From assembly GCF_009377175.1 (NCBI RefSeq), contig NZ_VJZD01000049.1, forward strand, positions 1-46,426: a DNA stretch of 46,426 bases. The letters are read 5' to 3'. How positions within the stretch are numbered: position 1 is the first letter of the stretch; each line of letters opens with the position of its first letter. Positions 10,760 to 19,995 of the stretch are shown here, one piece after another. Position numbers and translations under genes: made by a program. The notes below the pieces were generated by a model, which had not been told where the DNA came from, did not search any database, and saw only the letters and a program-made list of their open reading frames with translations. The DNA is from Streptomyces adustus (GTDB lineage Bacteria; Actinomycetota; Actinomycetes; Streptomycetales; Streptomycetaceae).

Positions 10760-10965
10760 CGCACGAGACCTCGGTCGACGAAGCCTCCGAGCTGAAGTGG
10801 TTGAAAAGCAGCTACAGCGACAGCAGTAACCCCAGTGACTGCGTCGAAATAGCCCCCACCCCCACCACGATCCACATCCGCGACTCCAAGAACCCGGGCG
10901 GCGATCGTCTGGCGACGGCCCCCGCCGCCTGGGCGGCGTTCGTCCGCTTCGCGGCTCAGGGCTGA
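10756..10965 (+). CDS. DUF397 small protein
   Basis: 69 aa. Typical family features: LKWLKSSYSDSSNPSDCVEIA near the N-terminus, then HIRDSKNPGG, and a C-terminal AWAAFVRFA. Its ATG lies inside the stop of the XRE gene (4-base overlap), showing translational coupling. DUF397 proteins are thought to bind and modulate the adjacent XRE regulator. A 7-bp stem at 11002-11025 (CCCGCTC with GAGCGGG) follows and may terminate the unit. Confidence 0.92.
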   Translation: MTHETSVDEASELKWLKSSYSDSSNPSDCVEIAPTPTTIHIRDSKNPGGDRLATAPAAWAAFVRFAAQG

Positions 10966-11001
10966 CCAGGGCTTCCTGGCCGAGGAGGGCGGGGTTCGGG
11001 A

Positions 11002-11025
11002 CCCGCTCTGCGGCGGGCGAGCGGG
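11002..11025 (+). terminator. Possible terminator after DUF397
   Basis: CCCGCTC at 11002-11008 pairs with GAGCGGG at 11019-11025. It lies between the DUF397 stop and the S10 promoter. No T-run. Confidence 0.45.
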
Positions 11026-11054
11026 GCTCATCACGCACCGTGGACCGCCCGTGT

Positions 11055-11082
11055 TTGACCTGCGTCACTTCGGGGGTATTCT
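11055..11082 (+). promoter_or_regulatory. Promoter of the S10 operon
   Basis: TTGACC at 11055-11060, a 16-bp spacer, and TATTCT at 11077-11082. Transcription would start near 11089, leaving a leader of about 380 nt before rpsJ. That leader (to 11469) holds no gene but contains the hairpins listed separately. The -35 is identical to those of the str and rplM promoters. Confidence 0.65.
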
Positions 11083-11336
11083 CTCCGGCTCGATTGGCCA
11101 GGGCCCCGTCCCTTATGGCAGACTGTCGGAGTTGCTCGGTCGAGTGCCGATGCTGCGCGCCTCCCGTCGGGAGGACCGGAAGCGAGTCCCACAGTACTCG
11201 TCGCCCAATCTGTCGTGAGGCAGCGCTGGGGCGGACGTACGGGAATCTTCCGGGAAGTGTCAGCGGGGTGCGGACCAGGCGCCCGGTGGGTGTTCTCACC
11301 CCCGGTCCTGCGGTTGCTTTCGGGCAGAGCCGCGTC

Positions 11337-11376
11337 CCTGGTGGGGAATCCATATATGGACATCCCTGTCGCCAGG
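11337..11376 (+). promoter_or_regulatory. S10 leader long hairpin with a 12-bp palindrome
   Basis: The centre TCCATATATGGA (11349-11360) is a perfect palindrome. Outside it GGGA (11344-11347) pairs with TCCC (11363-11366), and CCTGG (11337-11341) pairs with CCAGG (11372-11376). This makes one long interrupted stem just upstream of the shared hairpin. It is a candidate autoregulatory structure; in E. coli L4 acts on an S10 leader hairpin, but similarity of structure is not shown. Confidence 0.55.
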
Positions 11377-11380
11377 AGCG

Positions 11381-11405
11381 CGACACACCCGACCGCGTGG
11401 GTCGG
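11381..11405 (+). promoter_or_regulatory. Leader hairpin shared with the str operon (S10 copy)
   Basis: Identical in all 25 bases to 2068-2092. The 7-bp stem (11388-11394 with 11399-11405) carries a GCGT loop and ends 64 nt before the rpsJ start. It follows four bases after the long hairpin at 11337-11376. Confidence 0.7.
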
Positions 11406-11469
11406 AGGTCGGGACGCGAACCCTCGGGTGCCAGAGCGTTATATCGAGACAAAGGACTACTGAGTAGCC

Positions 11470-11778
11470 ATGGCGGGACAGAAGATCCGCATCCGGCTCA
11501 AGGCCTACGACCACGAGGTCATCGACTCCTCGGCGAAGAAGATCGTCGAGACGGTGACCCGCACTGGTGCGTCGGTCGCGGGCCCGGTGCCGCTGCCCAC
11601 TGAGAAGAACGTGTACTGCGTCATCAAGTCGCCGCACAAGTACAAGGACTCTCGCGAGCACTTCGAGATGCGCACGCACAAGCGCCTCATCGACATCCTC
11701 GACCCCACGCCCAAGACCGTTGACTCTCTGATGCGACTCGACCTCCCGGCCGGTGTCGACATCGAGATCAAGCTCTAG
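11470..11778 (+). CDS. rpsJ: 30S ribosomal protein S10
   Basis: 102 aa, full length ([19 protein letters not shown]...). It sits in the 30S head and, as NusE, pairs with NusB in transcription antitermination, so it links ribosome and transcription control. It is the first gene of the S10 operon, after a leader of about 380 nt. The ribosome-binding site upstream of ATG 11470 is weak (AAAGGACTACTGAG). rplC follows after 17 bases. Confidence 0.98.
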   Translation: MAGQKIRIRLKAYDHEVIDSSAKKIVETVTRTGASVAGPVPLPTEKNVYCVIKSPHKYKDSREHFEMRTHKRLIDILDPTPKTVDSLMRLDLPAGVDIEIKL

Positions 11779-11795
11779 GGATCGGTGATCTGAGA

Positions 11796-12440
11796 ATGGC
11801 TAAGCAGATCAAGGGCATCCTGGGCGAGAAGCTCGGCATGACGCAGGTGTGGGACGAGAACAACCGTGTTGTTCCGGTCACCGTCGTCAAGGCCGGCCCC
11901 AACGTCGTCACCCAGGTCCGCACGAACGACGTCGACGGCTACGAGTCCGTCCAGATCGCGTTCGGCGAGATCGACCCGCGCAAGGTGAACAAGCCCCTCA
12001 AGGGCCACTTCGCGAAGGCCGACGTCACCCCCCGTCGCCACCTCGTCGAGATCCGTACCGCTGACGCCAGCGAGTACACCCTCGGCCAGGAGATCACCGC
12101 TGAGGTGTTCGAGGCCGGCATCAAGGTGGACGTGACCGGCAAGAGCAAGGGCAAGGGCTTCGCCGGTGTCATGAAGCGTCACAACTTCAAGGGCCTCGGC
12201 GCCGGTCACGGCACCCAGCGCAAGCACCGCTCCCCCGGTTCCATCGGTGGCTGCGCCACCCCGGGCCGCGTGTTCAAGGGCCTCCGCATGGCGGGCCGCA
12301 TGGGCAACGAGCGGGTCACCACCCAGAACCTGACCGTCCACGCCGTTGACGCGGAGAAGGGTCTGCTGCTCATCAAGGGCGCGGTTCCCGGTCCGAACGG
12401 CGGCCTCGTCCTGGTCCGCACCGCGGCCAAGGGGGCCTGA
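11796..12440 (+). CDS. rplC: 50S ribosomal protein L3
   Basis: 214 aa, full length. It is an early-assembly 50S protein whose central loop reaches towards the peptidyl-transferase centre. Conserved [26 protein letters not shown] is in the loop region. The ATG at 11796 follows rpsJ by 17 bases with a weak GATCTGAGA site. rplD begins seven bases after its stop. Confidence 0.98.
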   Translation: MAKQIKGILGEKLGMTQVWDENNRVVPVTVVKAGPNVVTQVRTNDVDGYESVQIAFGEIDPRKVNKPLKGHFAKADVTPRRHLVEIRTADASEYTLGQEITAEVFEAGIKVDVTGKSKGKGFAGVMKRHNFKGLGAGHGTQRKHRSPGSIGGCATPGRVFKGLRMAGRMGNERVTTQNLTVHAVDAEKGLLLIKGAVPGPNGGLVLVRTAAKGA

Positions 12441-12447
12441 GGTACCG

Positions 12448-13104
12448 ATGAGCACTGTTGACATCCTTTCGCCTGCGGGCGAGAAGACCGGTAGCGTCGA
12501 GCTCCCCGCGGAGATCTTCGGCGTGGAGAAGATCAGCATCCCGCTGATCCACCAGGTCGTCGTCGCGCAGAACGCTGCCGCCCGTCAGGGCACGCACAAG
12601 ACCAAGACCCGCGGCGAGGTTCGCGGTGGCGGTAAGAAGCCTTACCGTCAGAAGGGCACCGGCCGCGCGCGCCAGGGCTCGACCCGTGCGCCGCAGTTCG
12701 CCGGCGGTGGCGTCGTCCACGGCCCGCAGCCGCGTGACTACTCGCAGCGGACCCCGAAGAAGATGAAGGCTGCCGCTCTGCGTCACGCCCTCACCGACCG
12801 GGCCCGCCACAACCGCATTCACGTCGTCACCGGCGTGATCGAGGGCGAGACCCCCTCCACGAAGGCCGCTCGCACGCTGTTCGGCAAGATCTCGGAGCGC
12901 AAGAACCTGCTCCTGGTCGTCGACCGCGCCGACGAGGCCGCGTGGCTGTCCGCCCGCAACCTGCCCCAGGTCCACATCCTGGAGCCGGGCCAGCTGAACA
13001 CGTACGACGTGATCGTCTCGGACGACGTGGTCTTCACCCAGGCCGCTCTCGAGTCCTTCGTCGCCGGCCCGAAGGCCAACGACACCGAAGGGAGCGAGGC
13101 CTGA
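12448..13104 (+). CDS. rplD: 50S ribosomal protein L4
   Basis: 218 aa. It contributes a loop to the peptide exit tunnel constriction, where macrolide-resistance changes occur; the loop here is [20 protein letters not shown]. The start ATG 12448 follows CTGAGGTACCG; the frame is open further upstream inside rplC but that is not L4. It overlaps rplW by one base (13104). In E. coli L4 represses the S10 operon through the leader; the equivalent here is untested. Confidence 0.97.
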   Translation: MSTVDILSPAGEKTGSVELPAEIFGVEKISIPLIHQVVVAQNAAARQGTHKTKTRGEVRGGGKKPYRQKGTGRARQGSTRAPQFAGGGVVHGPQPRDYSQRTPKKMKAAALRHALTDRARHNRIHVVTGVIEGETPSTKAARTLFGKISERKNLLLVVDRADEAAWLSARNLPQVHILEPGQLNTYDVIVSDDVVFTQAALESFVAGPKANDTEGSEA

Positions 13105-13523
13105 TGGCTACGCGTCACCCGAGCATCGCCTCGAAGGCCGCCAAGGCCGCCAAGGCCGCGCGCGTCGCCAAGGCGAAGCGCCACGCCACCGAGGGCAAGA
13201 ACACCGTCGAGACGCCGCTGAGCAAGTCCTTCACGGACCCCCGTGACGTGCTCCTCAAGCCGGTCGTCTCGGAGAAGAGCTACGCGCTGCTCGACGAGGG
13301 CAAGTACACCTTCGTCGTGGCGCCGGGCTCCAACAAGACCCAGATCAAGGAGGCCGTCCAGGCGGTCTTCTCGGTCAAGGTCACCGGGGTCAACACGATC
13401 AACCGCCAGGGCAAGCGCAAGCGCACCAAGAGCGGTTTCGGTAAGCGTGCTGACACCAAGCGCGCGATCGTGACCCTCGCCGAGGGCGACCGTATCGACA
13501 TCTTCGGCGGTCCGACCGCGTAA
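13104..13523 (+). CDS. rplW: 50S ribosomal protein L23 with long N-terminal extension
   Basis: 139 aa, about 40 residues longer than the E. coli form. The L23 core begins near [18 protein letters not shown] (about 46-63). The N-terminal extension is lysine/alanine-rich ([18 protein letters not shown]). L23 sits at the tunnel exit and docks trigger factor and SRP, so the extension would emerge near the exit site. Its ATG shares the last base of the rplD stop. The extended form fits Streptomyces, but its role is not known to me. Confidence 0.96.
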   Translation: MATRHPSIASKAAKAAKAARVAKAKRHATEGKNTVETPLSKSFTDPRDVLLKPVVSEKSYALLDEGKYTFVVAPGSNKTQIKEAVQAVFSVKVTGVNTINRQGKRKRTKSGFGKRADTKRAIVTLAEGDRIDIFGGPTA

Positions 13524-13561
13524 GCGGGTCGGATCGTCCGATATCGGACGAGGACTGAGAA

Positions 13562-14398
13562 ATGGGAATCCGCAAGTACAAGCCGACTACGCCGGGCCGT
13601 CGTGGCTCCAGCGTCGCCGACTTCGTCGAGGTCACGCGGTCCACGCCGGAGAAGTCGCTGGTCCGCCCGCTGCACAGCAAGGGCGGCCGTAACAACGCCG
13701 GTCGTGTGACCGTTCGCCACCAGGGTGGCGGACACAAGCGCGCCTACCGTGTGATCGACTTCCGTCGTCACGACAAGGACGGCGTGCCGGCGAAGGTCGC
13801 GCACATCGAGTACGACCCCAACCGCACCGCGCGCATCGCGCTGCTGCACTACGCGGACGGCGAGAAGCGCTACATCCTCGCCCCGCGCAACCTGTCGCAG
13901 GGTGACCGCGTCGAGAACGGTCCTGGGGCCGACATCAAGCCGGGCAACAACCTGGCGCTCCGCAACATCCCGGTCGGTACCACGATCCACGCGATCGAGA
14001 TCCGTCCCGGTGGCGGCGCCAAGTTCGCCCGCTCCGCCGGTGCCTCGGTGCAGCTGCTCGCGAAGGAGGGCACCATGGCCCACCTCCGCATGCCCTCCGG
14101 TGAGATCCGCCTGGTCGACCAGCGCTGCCGCGCCACGGTCGGCGAGGTCGGCAACGCCGAGCAGAGCAACATCAACTGGGGCAAGGCCGGCCGCAAGCGC
14201 TGGCTGGGCGTCCGCCCGACCGTTCGCGGTGTGGCGATGAACCCGGTTGACCACCCGCACGGTGGTGGTGAAGGCAAGACCTCCGGTGGTCGTCACCCGG
14301 TCTCGCCGTGGGGTCAGAAGGAGGGTCGTACTCGTTCGCCGAAGAAGGCTTCGAACAAGTACATCGTCCGCCGCCGCAAGACGAACAAGAAGCGCTAG
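13562..14398 (+). CDS. rplB: 50S ribosomal protein L2
   Basis: 278 aa, full length. It is needed for subunit association and for the peptidyl-transferase centre. The conserved [15 protein letters not shown] motif, with the catalytically implicated histidine, is present near residue 225. The start ATG 13562 follows GAGGACTGAGAA. rpsS follows 12 bases after the stop. Confidence 0.98.
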   Translation: MGIRKYKPTTPGRRGSSVADFVEVTRSTPEKSLVRPLHSKGGRNNAGRVTVRHQGGGHKRAYRVIDFRRHDKDGVPAKVAHIEYDPNRTARIALLHYADGEKRYILAPRNLSQGDRVENGPGADIKPGNNLALRNIPVGTTIHAIEIRPGGGAKFARSAGASVQLLAKEGTMAHLRMPSGEIRLVDQRCRATVGEVGNAEQSNINWGKAGRKRWLGVRPTVRGVAMNPVDHPHGGGEGKTSGGRHPVSPWGQKEGRTRSPKKASNKYIVRRRKTNKKR

Positions 14399-14410
14399 GA
14401 GCGGGTTTAG

Positions 14411-14692
14411 ATGCCGCGCAGTCTCAAGAAGGGGCCCTTCGTCGACGACCACCTGATCAAGAAGGTGGACGTACAGAACGAAGCCGGCACCAAGAACGTC
14501 ATCAAGACCTGGTCCCGTCGCTCGATGATCATCCCGGCCATGCTCGGCCACACGATCGCGGTGCACAACGGCAAGACCCACATCCCGGTGTTTGTCACCG
14601 AGTCGATGGTCGGCCACAAGCTCGGCGAGTTCTCGCCGACGCGCACCTTCCGGGGTCACGTCAAGGACGACCGGAAGTCGAAGCGCCGCTAG
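14411..14692 (+). CDS. rpsS: 30S ribosomal protein S19
   Basis: 93 aa, full length, beginning [15 protein letters not shown]. It forms a complex with S13 at the top of the 30S head and contacts the A-site finger. Start ATG 14411; AGGAGCGGG lies upstream. Typical order rplB-rpsS-rplV. Confidence 0.98.
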   Translation: MPRSLKKGPFVDDHLIKKVDVQNEAGTKNVIKTWSRRSMIIPAMLGHTIAVHNGKTHIPVFVTESMVGHKLGEFSPTRTFRGHVKDDRKSKRR

Positions 14693-14734
14693 TAGCGGGG
14701 TGGATTGACCATGACAGACACTGGAAGGACAACC

Positions 14735-15082
14735 ATGGAAGCCAGGGCCCAGGCGCGGTACATCCGCGTCACGCCCATGAAGGCCCGCCGCGTGGTGGAC
14801 CTTATCCGTGGCATGGATGCCACGGAGGCTCAGGCGGTCCTGCGTTTCGCCCCGCAGGCCGCGAGCGTGCCGGTCGGCAAGGTGCTGGACAGCGCCATTG
14901 CCAACGCCGCGCACAACTACGACCACACTGACGCCGACAGCCTCTACATCTCCGAGGCGTACGTCGACGAGGGCCCGACCCTGAAGCGGTTCCGTCCGCG
15001 TGCCCAGGGCCGCGCCTACCGGATCCGCAAGCGGACCAGCCACATCACCGTGGTCGTCAGCAGCAAGGAAGGAACCCGGTAA
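14735..15082 (+). CDS. rplV: 50S ribosomal protein L22
   Basis: 115 aa from ATG 14735, chosen because GGAAGGA stands six bases upstream and [12 protein letters not shown] is the known Streptomyces L22 N-terminus. Earlier in-frame starts at 14705 (TTG) and 14711 (ATG) would add 10 or 8 residues without a good ribosome-binding site. It lines the exit tunnel opposite L4; the beta-hairpin tip is [13 protein letters not shown]. The rpsC start overlaps its stop by one base. Confidence 0.96.
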   Translation: MEARAQARYIRVTPMKARRVVDLIRGMDATEAQAVLRFAPQAASVPVGKVLDSAIANAAHNYDHTDADSLYISEAYVDEGPTLKRFRPRAQGRAYRIRKRTSHITVVVSSKEGTR

Positions 15083-15912
15083 TGGGCCAGAAGGTAAACC
15101 CGCACGGGTTCCGGCTCGGTGTCACGACCGACTTCAAGTCGCGTTGGTACGCCGACAAGCTGTACAAGGACTACGTCAAGGAAGACGTCGCCATCCGTCG
15201 GATGATGACGTCCGGCATGGAGCGCGCCGGCATCTCGAAGGTTGAGATCGAGCGCACCCGTGACCGCGTGCGTGTGGACATCCACACCGCTCGTCCGGGC
15301 ATCGTCATCGGCCGCCGTGGCGCCGAGGCCGACCGCATCCGCGGCGACCTCGAGAAGCTCACGGGCAAGCAGGTCCAGCTGAACATCCTCGAGGTCAAGA
15401 ACCCCGAGACCGACGCTCAGCTGGTTGCCCAGGCCGTCGCCGAGCAGCTCTCCTCCCGCGTCTCCTTCCGTCGGGCCATGCGCAAGAGCATGCAGTCCGC
15501 CATGAAGGCCGGCGCCAAGGGCATCAAGATCCAGTGCGGTGGCCGCCTCGGTGGCGCCGAGATGTCCCGCTCGGAGTTCTACCGCGAGGGCCGTGTGCCC
15601 CTGCACACGCTCCGCGCGAACGTGGACTACGGCTTCTTCGAGGCCAAGACGACCTTCGGCCGCATCGGCGTGAAGGTCTGGATCTACAAGGGCGACGTCA
15701 AGAACATCGCCGAGGTCCGCGCCGAGAACGCTGCTGCCCGCGCGGGCAACCGCCCGGCCCGTGGCGGCGCTGACCGCCCGGCCGGCCGTGGTGGCCGCGG
15801 TGGCGAGCGTGGCGGTCGCGGTCGTAAGCCGCAGACGGCTCCGGCTGCCGAGGCCCCCAAGGCCGACGCTCCCGCCGCCGCTCCGGCTGAGAGCACCGGA
15901 ACGGAGGCCTGA
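15082..15912 (+). CDS. rpsC: 30S ribosomal protein S3 with long C-terminal tail
   Basis: 276 aa. Residues 1-210 hold the KH domain ([21 protein letters not shown]) and the S3 C-terminal domain lining the mRNA entry tunnel. The last 60 or so residues are an extra low-complexity tail, first rich in Arg-Gly ([20 protein letters not shown]), then Ala-Pro-Glu rich. Such tails are common in actinobacterial S3 and are probably disordered. Start ATG 15082 overlaps the rplV stop. Confidence 0.97.
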   Translation: MGQKVNPHGFRLGVTTDFKSRWYADKLYKDYVKEDVAIRRMMTSGMERAGISKVEIERTRDRVRVDIHTARPGIVIGRRGAEADRIRGDLEKLTGKQVQLNILEVKNPETDAQLVAQAVAEQLSSRVSFRRAMRKSMQSAMKAGAKGIKIQCGGRLGGAEMSRSEFYREGRVPLHTLRANVDYGFFEAKTTFGRIGVKVWIYKGDVKNIAEVRAENAAARAGNRPARGGADRPAGRGGRGGERGGRGRKPQTAPAAEAPKADAPAAAPAESTGTEA

Positions 15913-15917
15913 CCGAC

Positions 15918-16337
15918 ATGCTGATCCCCCGTAGGGTCAAGCACCGCAAGCAGCACCACCCGAAGCGCCGTGGTCAGGCCAAGGGCGGCACGACGGTCGC
16001 GTTCGGCGAGTACGGCATCCAGGCCCTCACGCCGGCGTACGTGACCAACCGCCAGATCGAGGCGGCCCGTATCGCCATGACCCGCCACATCAAGCGTGGC
16101 GGCAAGGTCTGGATCAACATTTACCCGGACCGTCCCCTGACGAAGAAGCCTGCCGAGACCCGCATGGGTTCCGGTAAGGGTTCTCCGGAGTGGTGGATCG
16201 CGAACGTGCACCCGGGTCGGGTCATGTTCGAGCTGTCCTACCCCAACGAGAAGATCGCCCGTGAGGCCCTCACTCGCGCAGCCCACAAGCTGCCGATGAA
16301 GTGCCGGATCGTCAAGCGCGAGGCAGGTGAAGCGTGA
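15918..16337 (+). CDS. rplP: 50S ribosomal protein L16
   Basis: 139 aa, full length, starting [20 protein letters not shown]. It contacts the A-site tRNA elbow in the 50S subunit. Motif [20 protein letters not shown] is present. It starts five bases after rpsC, and its stop overlaps the rpmC ATG. Confidence 0.98.
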   Translation: MLIPRRVKHRKQHHPKRRGQAKGGTTVAFGEYGIQALTPAYVTNRQIEAARIAMTRHIKRGGKVWINIYPDRPLTKKPAETRMGSGKGSPEWWIANVHPGRVMFELSYPNEKIAREALTRAAHKLPMKCRIVKREAGEA

Positions 16338-16561
16338 TGTCGGCCGGTACCAAGGCGTCCGAGCTGCGCGAGCTGGGCAACGAGGAGCTTCTTGCGAAGC
16401 TCCGCGAGGCCAAGGAAGAGCTGTTCAACCTCCGCTTCCAGGCGGCGACGGGTCAGCTCGAGAACCACGGTCGGCTCAAGGCCGTCCGTAAGGACATCGC
16501 GCGGATCTACACCCTCATGCGTGAGCGCGAGCTGGGCATCGAGACGGTGGAGAACGCCTGA
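16337..16561 (+). CDS. rpmC: 50S ribosomal protein L29
   Basis: 74 aa, the usual two-helix protein ([33 protein letters not shown]). It lies at the tunnel exit beside L23. I chose ATG 16337, which shares a base with the rplP stop, over the in-frame GTG at 16334. The rpsQ ATG overlaps its stop at 16561. Confidence 0.97.
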   Translation: MSAGTKASELRELGNEELLAKLREAKEELFNLRFQAATGQLENHGRLKAVRKDIARIYTLMRERELGIETVENA

Positions 16562-16845
16562 TGAGCGAGAGCAACGTGACTGAGAACACCGAGGCGCGCG
16601 GTTTCCGCAAGACCCGTGAGGGTCTCGTCGTCAGCGACAAGATGGACAAGACCGTCGTCGTCGCCGTCGAGGACCGTGTCAAGCACGCGCTGTACGGCAA
16701 GGTCATCCGCCGTACGAACAAGCTCAAGGCCCACGACGAGCAGAACGCCGCCGGCGTCGGCGACCGTGTCCTCCTCGCGGAGACCCGGCCGCTGTCTGCG
16801 ACGAAGCGCTGGCGCGTCGTCGAGATCCTCGAGAAGGCCAAGTAA
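16561..16845 (+). CDS. rpsQ: 30S ribosomal protein S17
   Basis: 94 aa, with a short N-terminal extension ([14 protein letters not shown]) before the OB-fold ([22 protein letters not shown]). It is an early 16S rRNA-binding protein. Its ATG overlaps the rpmC stop. Last gene before the hairpin-rich gap that precedes rplN. Confidence 0.97.
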   Translation: MSESNVTENTEARGFRKTREGLVVSDKMDKTVVVAVEDRVKHALYGKVIRRTNKLKAHDEQNAAGVGDRVLLAETRPLSATKRWRVVEILEKAK

Positions 16846-16850
16846 TCCCT

Positions 16851-16869
16851 CCTAGGGGGACCCCCTAGG
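16851..16869 (+). promoter_or_regulatory. rpsQ-rplN gap, short palindrome
   Basis: CCTAGGGGG (16851-16859) and CCCCCTAGG (16861-16869) flank one A. A 7-bp stem with a 5-base loop is realistic. It stands five bases after the rpsQ stop and 18 bases before the larger stem at 16887-16918. Confidence 0.6.
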
Positions 16870-16886
16870 AATAGTTCCGCCAGGCT

Positions 16887-16918
16887 CGGGGCGGTTCGCC
16901 GTCGTGCGAACCGCCCCG
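16887..16918 (+). terminator. Attenuator-like stem between rpsQ and rplN
   Basis: 13-bp perfect stem (16887-16899 with 16906-16918) and a 6-base loop, in the 101-bp gap that marks the S10 to spc boundary. No T-run, so read-through is likely. It may set the ratio of the two halves of the cluster. Confidence 0.65.
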
Positions 16919-16946
16919 GGAACCGGCAGACAACCAGGAGATAGAC

Positions 16947-17315
16947 GTGATCCAGCAGGAGTCGCGACTGCGTGTCGCCGACAACACTGGTGCGAAGGAG
17001 ATCCTTTGCATCCGTGTGCTCGGTGGCTCCGGTCGCCGCTACGCGGGCATCGGTGACGTCATCGTCGCCACCGTCAAGGACGCGATCCCCGGCGGCAACG
17101 TGAAGAAGGGTGACGTCGTCAAGGCCGTCATCGTTCGCACCGTCAAGGAGCGCCGCCGTCCGGACGGCTCGTACATCCGCTTCGACGAGAACGCCGCCGT
17201 CATTCTGAAGAACGACGGCGACCCTCGTGGCACCCGTATCTTCGGCCCTGTCGGCCGTGAGCTGCGCGAGAAGAAGTTCATGAAGATCATCTCGCTCGCG
17301 CCGGAGGTGCTGTAA
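16947..17315 (+). CDS. rplN: 50S ribosomal protein L14
   Basis: 122 aa, full length, beginning [19 protein letters not shown]. It is at the subunit interface and contacts S12 and bridge B8. The start is GTG 16947 with AGGAG at 16937-16941. First gene of the spc segment. Confidence 0.98.
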   Translation: MIQQESRLRVADNTGAKEILCIRVLGGSGRRYAGIGDVIVATVKDAIPGGNVKKGDVVKAVIVRTVKERRRPDGSYIRFDENAAVILKNDGDPRGTRIFGPVGRELREKKFMKIISLAPEVL

Positions 17316-17317
17316 GC

Positions 17318-17641
17318 ATGAAGATCAAGAAGGGCGACCTGGTCCAGGTCATCACCGGTAAGGACAAGGGCAAGCAGGGCAAGGTCATCGCGGCCTTCCC
17401 CCGCGAGGACCGTGTCCTGGTCGAGGGTGTCAACCGGGTCAAGAAGCACACGAAGGCCGGCCCGACCGCTCGCGGTTCCCAGGCCGGCGGCATCGTGACC
17501 ACCGAGGCCCCGATCCACGTTTCCAACGTTCAGCTGGTCGTGGAGAAGGACGGCAACAAGGTCGTCACGCGTGTCGGTTACCGCTTCGACGACGAGGGCA
17601 ACAAGATCCGCGTTGCCAAGCGGACGGGTGAGGACATCTGA
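17318..17641 (+). CDS. rplX: 50S ribosomal protein L24
   Basis: 107 aa with a KOW motif ([21 protein letters not shown], roughly 4-24). It initiates 50S assembly and lies near the tunnel exit. ATG 17318 is two bases after the rplN stop. Its TGA overlaps the rplE ATG at 17641. Confidence 0.98.
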   Translation: MKIKKGDLVQVITGKDKGKQGKVIAAFPREDRVLVEGVNRVKKHTKAGPTARGSQAGGIVTTEAPIHVSNVQLVVEKDGNKVVTRVGYRFDDEGNKIRVAKRTGEDI

Positions 17642-18198
17642 TGGCTACCACCACCACCCCGCGTCTCAAGACGAAGTACCGCGAGGAGATCGCGGGCAAG
17701 CTGCGTGACGAGTTCAAGTACGAGAACGTCATGCAGATCCCCGGCCTCGTGAAGATCGTGGTCAACATGGGTGTGGGCGACGCCGCCCGCGACTCCAAGC
17801 TGATCGATGGCGCGATCCGCGACCTCACCACGATCACCGGCCAGAAGCCGCAGGTCACCAAGGCCCGCAAGTCCATCGCGCAGTTCAAGCTGCGTGAGGG
17901 CCAGCCGATCGGTGCCCACGTCACGCTCCGTGGCGACCGCATGTGGGAGTTCCTGGACCGCACCCTGTCGCTCGCGCTGCCGCGCATCCGCGACTTCCGC
18001 GGCCTGTCCCCCAAGCAGTTCGACGGCCGTGGCAACTACACCTTCGGTCTCACGGAGCAGGTCATGTTCCACGAGATCGACCAGGACAAGATCGACCGCA
18101 CCCGGGGTATGGACATCACCGTGGTGACCACGGCGACCAACGACGCTGAGGGCCGTGCGCTCCTTCGTCACCTCGGCTTCCCCTTCAAGGAGGCGTGA
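17641..18198 (+). CDS. rplE: 50S ribosomal protein L5
   Basis: 185 aa. It binds 5S rRNA and P-site tRNA in the central protuberance. Conserved [11 protein letters not shown] and [19 protein letters not shown] are present. ATG 17641 overlaps the rplX stop by one base. AAGGAGG in its last codons serves rpsN. Confidence 0.98.
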   Translation: MATTTTPRLKTKYREEIAGKLRDEFKYENVMQIPGLVKIVVNMGVGDAARDSKLIDGAIRDLTTITGQKPQVTKARKSIAQFKLREGQPIGAHVTLRGDRMWEFLDRTLSLALPRIRDFRGLSPKQFDGRGNYTFGLTEQVMFHEIDQDKIDRTRGMDITVVTTATNDAEGRALLRHLGFPFKEA

Positions 18199-18203
18199 GC
18201 GAG

Positions 18204-18389
18204 ATGGCGAAGAAGGCTCTCATCGCGAAGGCTGCTCGCAAGCCCAAGTTCGGCGTGCGTGGCTACACGCGCTGCCAGCGCTGCGGCCGTCCCCACTCCG
18301 TGTACCGCAAGTTCGGCCTGTGCCGCGTGTGCCTTCGTGAGATGGCTCACCGTGGCGAGCTGCCGGGCGTGACCAAGAGCTCCTGGTAA
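18204..18389 (+). CDS. rpsN: 30S ribosomal protein S14, zinc-binding type
   Basis: 61 aa. Four cysteines (C24, C27, C40, C43) form the zinc ribbon CQRC...CRVC, so this is the short zinc-dependent S14. Streptomyces usually have a second, zinc-free S14 elsewhere under Zur. The start ATG 18204 follows AAGGAGG at about the right distance; an upstream in-frame GTG at 18195 is less likely. The 215-bp gap that follows is unusual within this cluster. Confidence 0.97.
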   Translation: MAKKALIAKAARKPKFGVRGYTRCQRCGRPHSVYRKFGLCRVCLREMAHRGELPGVTKSSW

Positions 18390-18408
18390 TCCCCTAAATC
18401 TAGGGATT
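18388..18408 (+). terminator. Hairpin after rpsN
   Basis: AATCCC...TA pairs with TAGGGATT (18388-18396 with 18401-18408, one bulged C), overlapping the rpsN stop. The remaining gap to 18604 holds no gene and has a weakly AT-rich stretch (18500-18520) but no clear promoter. Confidence 0.4.
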
Positions 18409-18604
18409 CCAAGGGCTCTCGGTAAGCACTGGGCGTGTCAGGTGCCCACCTCTCCATGGCTTAGGCTTGGAGGGTTGGGCGCCTGATTGTCGCCCGTACG
18501 ACTTACTACGCCGTAGGTCCACCGCGCCGCACCCGTCCCGTCCCGGATCGGGGAGAGGGATGGCGCACCAGGAAACCCCGGCGAGAGAGGCCGAAGGCCA
18601 ATTC

Positions 18605-19003
18605 ATGACCATGACTGATCCGATCGCAGACATGCTTACGCGTCTGCGGAACGCGAACTCGGCATACCACGACTCCGTGACGATGCCGGCATCGAAGATC
18701 AAGTCTCACATCGCGGAGATCCTCCAGCAGGAGGGCTTCATCACGGGCTGGAAGGTCGAGGACGCCGAGGTCGGCAAGAACCTCGTCCTGGAGCTGAAGT
18801 TCGGCCCCAACCGTGAGCGCTCCATCGCGGGCATCAAGCGGATTTCCAAGCCCGGTCTCCGGGTTTACGCGAAGTCCACCAACCTGCCGAAGGTGCTCGG
18901 CGGGCTCGGCGTGGCGATCATCTCCACGTCCCACGGGCTCCTCACCGACAAGCAGGCCGGCAAGAAGGGCGTAGGCGGAGAAGTCCTCGCCTACGTCTGG
19001 TAG
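18605..19003 (+). CDS. rpsH: 30S ribosomal protein S8
   Basis: 132 aa, full length ([23 protein letters not shown]...). It binds helix 21 of 16S rRNA; in E. coli it represses the spc operon at the rplE region. ATG 18605 was chosen because the upstream open frame (from 18467) has no S8 similarity. The ribosome-binding site is poor. C-terminal [26 protein letters not shown] is intact. Confidence 0.97.
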   Translation: MTMTDPIADMLTRLRNANSAYHDSVTMPASKIKSHIAEILQQEGFITGWKVEDAEVGKNLVLELKFGPNRERSIAGIKRISKPGLRVYAKSTNLPKVLGGLGVAIISTSHGLLTDKQAGKKGVGGEVLAYVW

Positions 19004-19027
19004 CGGAAGGGAACGGAGGAAACAGCT

Positions 19028-19567
19028 ATGTCGCGTATTGGCAAGCTCCCCATCACGGTTCCCGCCGGCGTGGACGTCACCATCGACGGCCAGACGGTTG
19101 CGGTCAAGGGCCCCAAGGGCACGCTGACCCACACCGTCGTGGCGCCGATCGAGATCGCCAAGGGTGAGGACGGCGTTCTGAACGTCACCCGCCCCAACGA
19201 CGAGCGTCAGAGCAAGGCCCTGCACGGCCTGTCCCGCACGCTGGTGGCGAACATGATCACCGGCGTGACCCAGGGTTACGTGAAGAAGCTCGAGATCAGC
19301 GGTGTCGGTTACCGCGTTACGGCCAAGGGTTCGAACCTCGAGTTCGCGCTCGGCTACAGCCACCCGATCACGGTCGAGGCGCCCGAGGGAATCACCTTCA
19401 AGGTGGAGACCCCGACCCGCTTCCAGGTCGAGGGCATCGACAAGCAGAAGGTCGGCGAGGTTGCGGCCAACATCCGCAAGCTGCGCAAGCCCGACCCGTA
19501 CAAGGCCAAGGGCGTCAAGTACGAGGGCGAAGTCATCCGCCGCAAGGTCGGAAAGGCGGGTAAGTAA
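19028..19567 (+). CDS. rplF: 50S ribosomal protein L6
   Basis: 179 aa, full length ([21 protein letters not shown]...), with two tandem RNA-binding domains and the C-terminal [21 protein letters not shown]. It lies next to the sarcin-ricin loop, near the factor-binding site. The start follows GGAACGGAGGAAACAG. rplR starts three bases after the stop. Confidence 0.98.
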   Translation: MSRIGKLPITVPAGVDVTIDGQTVAVKGPKGTLTHTVVAPIEIAKGEDGVLNVTRPNDERQSKALHGLSRTLVANMITGVTQGYVKKLEISGVGYRVTAKGSNLEFALGYSHPITVEAPEGITFKVETPTRFQVEGIDKQKVGEVAANIRKLRKPDPYKAKGVKYEGEVIRRKVGKAGK

Positions 19568-19570
19568 GCC

Positions 19571-19954
19571 ATGGCATACGGACAGAAGATCCTGAAGGGC
19601 GACGCCTACAAGCGCGCCGCGATCAAGCGCCGTCACATCCGTATCCGCAAGCGGATCGGTGGCACGGCCGAGCGTCCCCGCCTGGTCGTTACCCGTTCCA
19701 ACCGCCACATCGTGGCCCAGGTGATCGACGACCTCAAGGGTCACACCCTTGCGTCGGCGTCCACCCTGGACACCTCGATCCGCGGTGGCGAGGGTGACAA
19801 GTCGGCCCAGGCCAAGCAGGTCGGCGCGCTTGTCGCCGAGCGTGCCAAGGCCGCGGGCGTCGAGGCTGTCGTATTCGACCGTGGTGGCAACCAGTACGCC
19901 GGGCGCATCGCCGCCCTGGCGGACGCCGCCCGCGAAGCCGGTCTGAAGTTCTGA
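19571..19954 (+). CDS. rplR: 50S ribosomal protein L18
   Basis: 127 aa. It binds 5S rRNA in the central protuberance together with L5. Motifs [18 protein letters not shown] and [24 protein letters not shown] are conserved. ATG 19571; the rpsE gene follows after 41 bases with AGAGAGGTAA. Confidence 0.98.
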   Translation: MAYGQKILKGDAYKRAAIKRRHIRIRKRIGGTAERPRLVVTRSNRHIVAQVIDDLKGHTLASASTLDTSIRGGEGDKSAQAKQVGALVAERAKAAGVEAVVFDRGGNQYAGRIAALADAAREAGLKF

Positions 19955-19995
19955 GCCGGTTCCGTAGCTAGCGGAAACAGAGAGAGGTAATTCCA

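Noticed and set aside
14705..14734. Earlier starts for rplV (TTG 14705, ATG 14711)
   Set aside because: The good GGAAGGA site fits ATG 14735, and the sequence from there matches the known L22 start.
13280..15043. 587-aa minus-strand frame over rplW-rplB-rpsS-rplV
   Set aside because: It crosses four certain ribosomal genes in antisense and has no protein motifs.
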